Source: JBBQZO01 sp038207625 (GTDB lineage Bacteria > Pseudomonadota > Gammaproteobacteria > Burkholderiales > Burkholderiaceae_D). Taken from it: a stretch of DNA of 64,000 bases. The position numbers and the translations under genes are program-made. Below, piece by piece: positions 59,661-64,000 of this stretch (its first letter is position 1; each line of letters starts with the position of its first letter). The stretch is taken from the NCBI GenBank assembly GCA_038207625.1, contig JBBQZO010000003.1, forward strand, positions 124,001 to 188,000, read 5' to 3'. The notes beneath the pieces were generated by a model. It worked only from the letters and a program-made list of their open reading frames with translations. It searched no databases and was not told the origin of the DNA.

Positions 59661-59918
59661 TTATTCGACTTCCTTGAGGATTTTCTCCAGCGCCCCGAGG
59701 CGCGCTTGAATGTCCGCCAGCGCCCGGTTCGACGATGCGAGCGCGGCGAGCGTCTCGGCCTGGGCCGAGCTGGCCTTGGCGGCCAGTTCGCGATAGGCCT
59801 CGTCTTGCCCGAGGCGCACACGCGCCTGCAGGACGGCGGACACGTATTTCATGAAAAACACAATGACGACGGCAGCGGCCGGGAAGAAGAACGCCGCGAA
59901 AAACACATTTTCGGACAT
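59661..59918 (-). CDS. Small membrane protein with C-terminal coiled coil
   Basis: 85 aa: one membrane helix (FFAAFFFPAAAVVIVFFMKYV), then a heptad-rich helix (residues 45-85, ALASSNRALADIQARLGALEKILKE). Layout recalls PspB-like or scaffold proteins but without their motifs. It begins 8 nt after the ArsR-type regulator stop and is probably cotranscribed with it. Confidence 0.75.
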   Translation of the reverse strand: MSENVFFAAFFFPAAAVVIVFFMKYVSAVLQARVRLGQDEAYRELAAKASSAQAETLAALASSNRALADIQARLGALEKILKEVE

Positions 59919-59926
59919 GATTGCCT

Positions 59927-60262
59927 CTACGATTCAGGGTTGGTTTTCAGGGATTTCGCCGCCTCGGCAATGATGGGGGGCGTCAGTTCAAACGAGAAAC
60001 TGTTGACTTCAATATAATTGAGTGCCTTGCCATCGGCGGACAGCTCGAGCTGGCTGCTGACCAGTCCGGCCGCCTCAAGCTTCTGTAGGTGCAGATGCAA
60101 CAAGGGCCGGCTGATGCCGATCTCGCGCGCAAGCTGGCTGACGTAATTGCGCCCGTTCGTGGCGAGCGAGGCAATGATGCGCAAGCGGTGCGGGTTGTCC
60201 AGTGCCGCCAGCGTTGCCAACAACTGGTCACCGGTCAGCGCACAATGTATTTTCTCTTTCAT
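59927..60262 (-). CDS. ArsR-type winged-helix regulator
   Basis: 111 aa from ATG 60262. The helix-turn-helix is ALDNPHRLRIIASLATNGRNYVSQLAREIGISRPLLHLHLQKLEAAGLV (residues 17-65), then a wing and a C-terminal hydrophobic helix (FELTPPIIAEAAKSL). No Cys metal site is visible, so it probably does not sense metals. It heads an operon with two membrane proteins and an esterase; autoregulation is likely (GTAA/TTAC elements upstream). Confidence 0.85.
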   Translation of the reverse strand: MKEKIHCALTGDQLLATLAALDNPHRLRIIASLATNGRNYVSQLAREIGISRPLLHLHLQKLEAAGLVSSQLELSADGKALNYIEVNSFSFELTPPIIAEAAKSLKTNPES

Positions 60263-60264
60263 GC

Positions 60265-60296
60265 GTAAAGAATATCTTACACATATCAACAAGTAA
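60265..60296. promoter_or_regulatory. Alternating GTAA / TTAC half-sites before the ArsR-type gene
   Basis: GTAA (60265-60268), TTAC (60277-60280) and GTAA (60293-60296) form two overlapping inverted pairs just upstream of the regulator start. ArsR-family proteins bind such short AT-containing inverted repeats, so this may be its operator. By eye only. Confidence 0.35.
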
Positions 60297-61006
60297 AGCA
60301 CATTCTACTCAATCATGTCGGTTTAATCATGCGCAGACTGAGCAGGGGCGGTGCTACCGATTCGTTCGGCATGGCCCCGCTACAGTAGCGCGTTCGTGCC
60401 ACCGTGAACCAACACCGCTTAGCCAATTTGAGCGACACGGTGCGCTGGATCGATGCTTGTGATGGTGCCCGGCCAGCCAATGACTTCCCGCACGCTTGAG
60501 CACTGTCGCGTCAGGCATGACGGCGCTACCTTGCCTGGCCGCCGGACGGTATTGACGCAGTCGATTCACGTAATTGGGCGCGCAAGCGGATCGGCGATGT
60601 TCGACGGCGGCGGTTCGTCGCCCCGCTTGCCCGACGCTCGGCGATGTGTGTGGCCACCAGCTCGACAGCGCCGACGTCCCGATTGCCGGCGCGTCCCGAA
60701 CGCGCGATCGGCCTGGCTGCGCAGCGCCGTCAGGGCGACCTCCAGCGCGACGTCCTTATCGACGTTGCGCGCAGGGTCGGGGCTGCTGGTCGGGTGCGCC
60801 GGCAGCCCCAAGGACTGGACCAGCGGCGCGCCTGGCGACGCCGCGCGGGACATGGCCAACTGCGTGAGCGCGCGCTTCACACCGTGCGCGCCACGGGCGT
60901 CGTGATCGGCGGCAGGATGCGCATCGAGGGCCGCTTGCTGCACACCAGACGGTCAACAGCGCCGCGCCGGAAGACCTGCGCGGCGCGCCGTCCTGCGCAG
61001 CGGCGC
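60297..61006. other. Gene-free region between the ArsR-type gene and the permease
   Basis: About 710 nt. The part to about 60380 is AT-richer and should hold the operon promoter. A 125-codon frame on the minus strand (60566-60943) and overlapping plus-strand frames are all Arg/Ala/Pro-rich, overlap one another and lack ribosome sites; none is convincing. Confidence 0.5.
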
Positions 61007-63541
61007 TCAGGCCTCGCGCAGCGTCTGCAGGGGCGGCTGGCGCAGCACCTTGCGCAGCCCCAGCCAGCCGCCGGCGAGCGCACACAGCATGCCCGCCACC
61101 AGCCCGGCGAGCCACACCTGCGGATGGAAGGTCCAGTCGAACTGGATCACGAACCGGGCCAGCGCCCAGCCCAGCGCGGCCGCGCCGGACGCAGCCAGCA
61201 GGCCGGCCAGCGCGCCCACCAGCGCAAACTCGATCCACTGCGCCTGCGACAGCTGCTTGCGCGTGGCGCCCAGCGCGCGCAGCAGGCCCGCCTCGCGGGT
61301 GCGCTCGTCGGTCGAGCCCATCAGCGCCGCGTACAGCACCAAGACGCCCGACGCGAGCGTGAACAGAAACAGGAACTCGACCGCCGTCACCACCTGGTCG
61401 ATCACGTCCTGCACCTGCTTGAGCACACCGCCCACATCGACCACCGTCAGGTTGGGAAATGCGCGCGTGAGCGTGTTGACCAGGCCGCCCTGCTGGGGTG
61501 GCAAATGAAACGCAGTGATGAAGGTTTGTGGCGTGTTGTGCATCGCGCCCGGGTTAATGATGACGAAGAAATTGACCCGCATCGAACTCCATTCGAGCTT
61601 GCGCAAACTGGTCACGCGCGCCTCCACACTTTGCCCAGCGATGTCAAAGCGCAGCGTGTCGCCCAGCTTGAGCTTGAGCGTCTTGGCGATGCCCTCCTCG
61701 ACGGAAGCCTCGGCCGGCTGGCCCGGCGCATCGGCGAACCAGCGCCCCGCCACCAGCTGGTTCGCCGGCGGCATGTCGCGCATGGTCGACAGGTTGAACT
61801 CGCGTTCGGCCAGGCGTTTCGCGCCGTCTTCCAGATAGGTCTTGTCGGTGAGCGGCACGCTGTTTACGGCCGTCAGGCGGCCCCGTATCATCGGATACAG
61901 CGTCGGCGCCACCACGTGCGCCGCACTCAGGCGCTGGGTCAGTTCGTCCGCCTGCTCCGGCATGATGTTGATGACGAAACGGTTCGGCGCGTCTTTGGGC
62001 GTGGCACTGCGCCAGGCGTCCATCAGGTCGCCGCGCACCACCGTCAGCACCAGCAGCGCCATCAGGCCCAGCGACAGCGCGACGATCTGCACCACGGTCG
62101 CGCCGGGGCGGCGGCGCAGCGACGTGACGGCGAAACGCCAGCTGTGGTGTCCCACCCAACCGCGCGCGTGTTTGAGTGCGGCCAGGCCCAGCCAGCCGGC
62201 CAGCGCAAACACGCCAGCGCCACCCAGAAAGCCGGCCGCCACGATCAGCGCCAGCTTGACGTCGCCCGTCTGCCACAACAGCAGCGTGACAAACATCGCA
62301 ATGCCCAGCCCGTAGGTAGCCAGCGCCAAGGGCTGCGGCGCGGCCTGCTCGCGCCGGATCACGCGGTTGTGCGGCACATTGCGCAGCTGCAGAATTGGCG
62401 GCAGCGCGAAGCCGATCAGCAGCAGCATGCCCGTCAACAGGCCTTGCAACGCAGGCAGCGCCGACACGGGCGGCACGTCGGTGGCGATCAATTTTCCCAG
62501 CAGTTCGAGCAGCACGAAATGGCCGCCGAATCCGACCAGCACGCCCAGCGCGCTGCCAACCAGGCCGACCAGGCCAAACTCGATCAGGTACAGCAGCGTT
62601 ACCTCGCGCTGGGTCAGGCCCAGGCAGCGCAGCATCGCGCAGGCGTCCATGTGGCGCAGCATGAAGCGGCGCGCCGCCATCGCCACGGCGACCGCCGCCA
62701 GCATCGCCGACAGCAGTCCGACCAGCGACAGGAAACGGTCGGCCCGGTCCAGCGTGGCGCGCATTTCCGGGCGCCCCGTTTCCAGCGATTCGAGGCGCAC
62801 GCCTTTCACACTGCCGGCCTCGATCTGCCCTTGCACCCATTGCTGAAACGGCGCGACCTTGCCTGCGTCCTGGGCAGTTGGCGCCGCCACTTGCAGACGG
62901 TAGGTCACGCGCGAGCCATTTGCCACCAGTCCGGTGGCGGCCAGGTCGGCCGTCGAGAGCATCAGGCGCGGCGCAAAATTGGCGAACGCGGCGCCCCGGT
63001 CCGGCTCGGAGGCGATCAGTTGGGTCACTTTAAAGCTGGCGTCACCGAGCCGGATGGTGCCGCCCACAGCGACCTTCAAGGCAGTCAGCAGATTCGCATC
63101 GACCCACACGGTGCCGGGCGCCGGCGTGCCGTCGGCCGCCAGGCCAAGCGCGTTTTGCGCTTGCTCGGCGTTGGTGGTGATTTTGAGCTTGCCGCGCAGC
63201 GGATAGCCGCGCGACACCGCCTTCACCGACGCCAGCAGCGACACCGACTGTTCGCCGTCGCCGGCCTGCGCCATGCTGGGAAAGGTCACCGTGTCGGCCA
63301 GCAGCAGGCCGCGCCGCTGCGCTTCGGCACGCCAGTCGGCCCTGAGCGGCGTGTCCGCGTTGATCAACAGATCGGCGCCGAGCAACTGGTGCGCGTCGCG
63401 ATCGAGCCCGCTGCGCAGGCGCTCGACAAAAAAGCCCACCGCCGACAGCGCCGACACGGCCACGATCAGCGCCATCAGCAAAAAGCGCAGCTCGCCGGCA
63501 CGCCAGTCGCGCATCGTCATGCGCAGCGATTGAATCAGCAT
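61007..63541 (-). CDS. FtsX-type ABC transporter permease (YbbP-like)
   Basis: 844 aa, with an N-terminal membrane helix (LRFLLMALIVAVSALSAVGFF), a large periplasmic domain, then FtsX domains: a group of helices from about 265 (LSLVGLLSAMLAAVAVAMAARR with RHMDACAMLRCLGLTQREV), a central group, and a last group containing GSTDERTREAGLLRALGATRKQL. This is the YbbP topology, normally paired with a YbbA ATPase for lipoprotein or peptide export. No ATPase is in the window; it may lie beyond the right edge. Starts 8 nt after the deaminase stop. Confidence 0.9.
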   Translation of the reverse strand: MLIQSLRMTMRDWRAGELRFLLMALIVAVSALSAVGFFVERLRSGLDRDAHQLLGADLLINADTPLRADWRAEAQRRGLLLADTVTFPSMAQAGDGEQSVSLLASVKAVSRGYPLRGKLKITTNAEQAQNALGLAADGTPAPGTVWVDANLLTALKVAVGGTIRLGDASFKVTQLIASEPDRGAAFANFAPRLMLSTADLAATGLVANGSRVTYRLQVAAPTAQDAGKVAPFQQWVQGQIEAGSVKGVRLESLETGRPEMRATLDRADRFLSLVGLLSAMLAAVAVAMAARRFMLRHMDACAMLRCLGLTQREVTLLYLIEFGLVGLVGSALGVLVGFGGHFVLLELLGKLIATDVPPVSALPALQGLLTGMLLLIGFALPPILQLRNVPHNRVIRREQAAPQPLALATYGLGIAMFVTLLLWQTGDVKLALIVAAGFLGGAGVFALAGWLGLAALKHARGWVGHHSWRFAVTSLRRRPGATVVQIVALSLGLMALLVLTVVRGDLMDAWRSATPKDAPNRFVINIMPEQADELTQRLSAAHVVAPTLYPMIRGRLTAVNSVPLTDKTYLEDGAKRLAEREFNLSTMRDMPPANQLVAGRWFADAPGQPAEASVEEGIAKTLKLKLGDTLRFDIAGQSVEARVTSLRKLEWSSMRVNFFVIINPGAMHNTPQTFITAFHLPPQQGGLVNTLTRAFPNLTVVDVGGVLKQVQDVIDQVVTAVEFLFLFTLASGVLVLYAALMGSTDERTREAGLLRALGATRKQLSQAQWIEFALVGALAGLLAASGAAALGWALARFVIQFDWTFHPQVWLAGLVAGMLCALAGGWLGLRKVLRQPPLQTLREA

Positions 63542-63549
63542 GGTTTGCC

Positions 63550-64000
63550 TTAGACGGCGTTGGCGAAGAAGGCGTCGACTTCGTCAAGCCAGCGCATCTT
63601 GCTGTCGTCGTCGAGGAAGGAAGCGCTAAAGCTGTTGCGTGCCAGCCGCTGCGCGTGCGACAGGCCCAGTGGCAGCGCCTCGAACACGGCCACGAAATTG
63701 GCGTTCATGTAGCCGCCAAAATAGGCCGGATCGTCCGAGTTGACGGTCGCGCACAGTCCCGCGTCGAGCAGTTTCAGCAGGTTGTGCTGGGCCATCGTGT
63801 CGACCACGCGCAGCTTCAGGTTCGACAGCGGACACACCGTCAGCGCGATCTGGTCGAGCGCCAGGCGCGCCGTCAGCGCCGAGTCCTCCAGGCAGCGCAC
63901 GCCGTGATCGATGCGCTCGACCTTGAGCACGTCGAGCGCGGTGTCGATATAGGCCGGCGGCCCTTCCTCGCCCGCGTGGGCGACCAGGTGCAGACCGAGC
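63550..64000 (-). CDS. add: Adenosine/adenine deaminase, partial (N-terminus beyond window)
   Basis: Only the C-terminal about 150 codons are in the window. Motifs: HAGEEGPPAYI (metal/catalytic His and Glu region), VERIDHGVRCLED, LTVCPLSNLKLRVV and VNSDDPAYFGGYMNANF with the zinc-ligand Asp pair. The NSDDPAYFGGY form is more typical of adenine deaminase of the adenosine-deaminase family than of classical adenosine deaminase. Upstream of, and probably cotranscribed with, the FtsX-type permease. Confidence 0.9.
   Translation of the reverse strand, partial: LGLHLVAHAGEEGPPAYIDTALDVLKVERIDHGVRCLEDSALTARLALDQIALTVCPLSNLKLRVVDTMAQHNLLKLLDAGLCATVNSDDPAYFGGYMNANFVAVFEALPLGLSHAQRLARNSFSASFLDDDSKMRWLDEVDAFFANAV

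Noticed and set aside
60566..60943. A 125-codon minus-strand frame, possible hypothetical protein
   Set aside because: No ribosome site, overlapping equally long frames on the other strand, low-complexity Arg/Ala/Pro composition, and no recognisable pattern. Kept only as part of a gene-free region.
1..64000. tRNA, rRNA, insertion sequences, integrases, attachment sites, CRISPR-Cas genes
   Set aside because: None seen on reading both strands; a tRNA covariance search could not be run, so a missed tRNA cannot be fully excluded.

Overview
The window looks like a chromosomal segment of a motile, GC-rich betaproteobacterium of the family Oxalobacteraceae (Massilia / Duganella / Janthinobacterium group). 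This is inferred from the flagellar gene order (flgBCDEFGHIJK, flgAMN, flhBAFG-fliA-motCD), the MotC/MotD-type second motor pair, and a CqsA/JqsA-type alpha-hydroxyketone quorum-sensing locus. The family-level placement rests on recognised protein families, not on a database search. No rRNA, tRNA, CRISPR array, insertion sequence or prophage was seen.

Layout. 1-9520 (minus strand): flgK (cut by the window edge), flgJ, flgI, flgH, flgG, flgF, flgE, flgD, flgC, flgB. 9702-11284 (plus): flgA, flgM, flgN. 11597-14361 (minus): a class 3 lipase with a small secreted partner (a probable effector/immunity pair) and a duplicated-domain lipoprotein. 14657-22649 (minus): motD, motC, fliA, flhG, flhF with a 20-codon leader, then flhA and flhB. 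Sigma-28 promoters with exact 11-nt spacing precede flgK and flgM, consistent with FliA made in the same window and its anti-sigma factor FlgM.

22783-30184 holds housekeeping and accessory genes: a fumarylacetoacetate hydrolase, rsuA, a small unknown gene behind an FNR-type promoter, a relic toxin-antitoxin pair, sppA, a Rieske protein, a HAD phosphatase and rluC. rne follows divergently at 30846, with a Val/Ala/Pro-rich tail, then chrA and a molybdenum-cofactor operon (moaA, a 45-codon ORF, mobA, moeA). 38736-49116 holds a periplasmic binding protein, an operon of porin, PstS-like protein and GGDEF/EAL protein, a DUF945/TonB-like fusion, a decayed DapA-family gene and a PAS-GGDEF diguanylate cyclase.

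49746-58196 holds a methyltransferase, then a probable operon running jqsA - truncated globin - rmuC - CoA transferase, divergent from a sensor kinase and an unusual response regulator. Two identical-pattern boxes (TTGAT-N4-GTCAA) lie in the divergent promoter region. 58394-60262 is a small operon (ArsR-type regulator, two tiny membrane proteins, a secreted-type esterase). The window closes with an FtsX-type permease and the 3' part of an adenosine/adenine deaminase gene.

The genes worth most attention are the lipase pair inside the flagellar locus, the quorum-sensing locus with its paired boxes, the porin-binding protein-GGDEF/EAL operon, the flhF leader and the degenerate FlhG ATPase.
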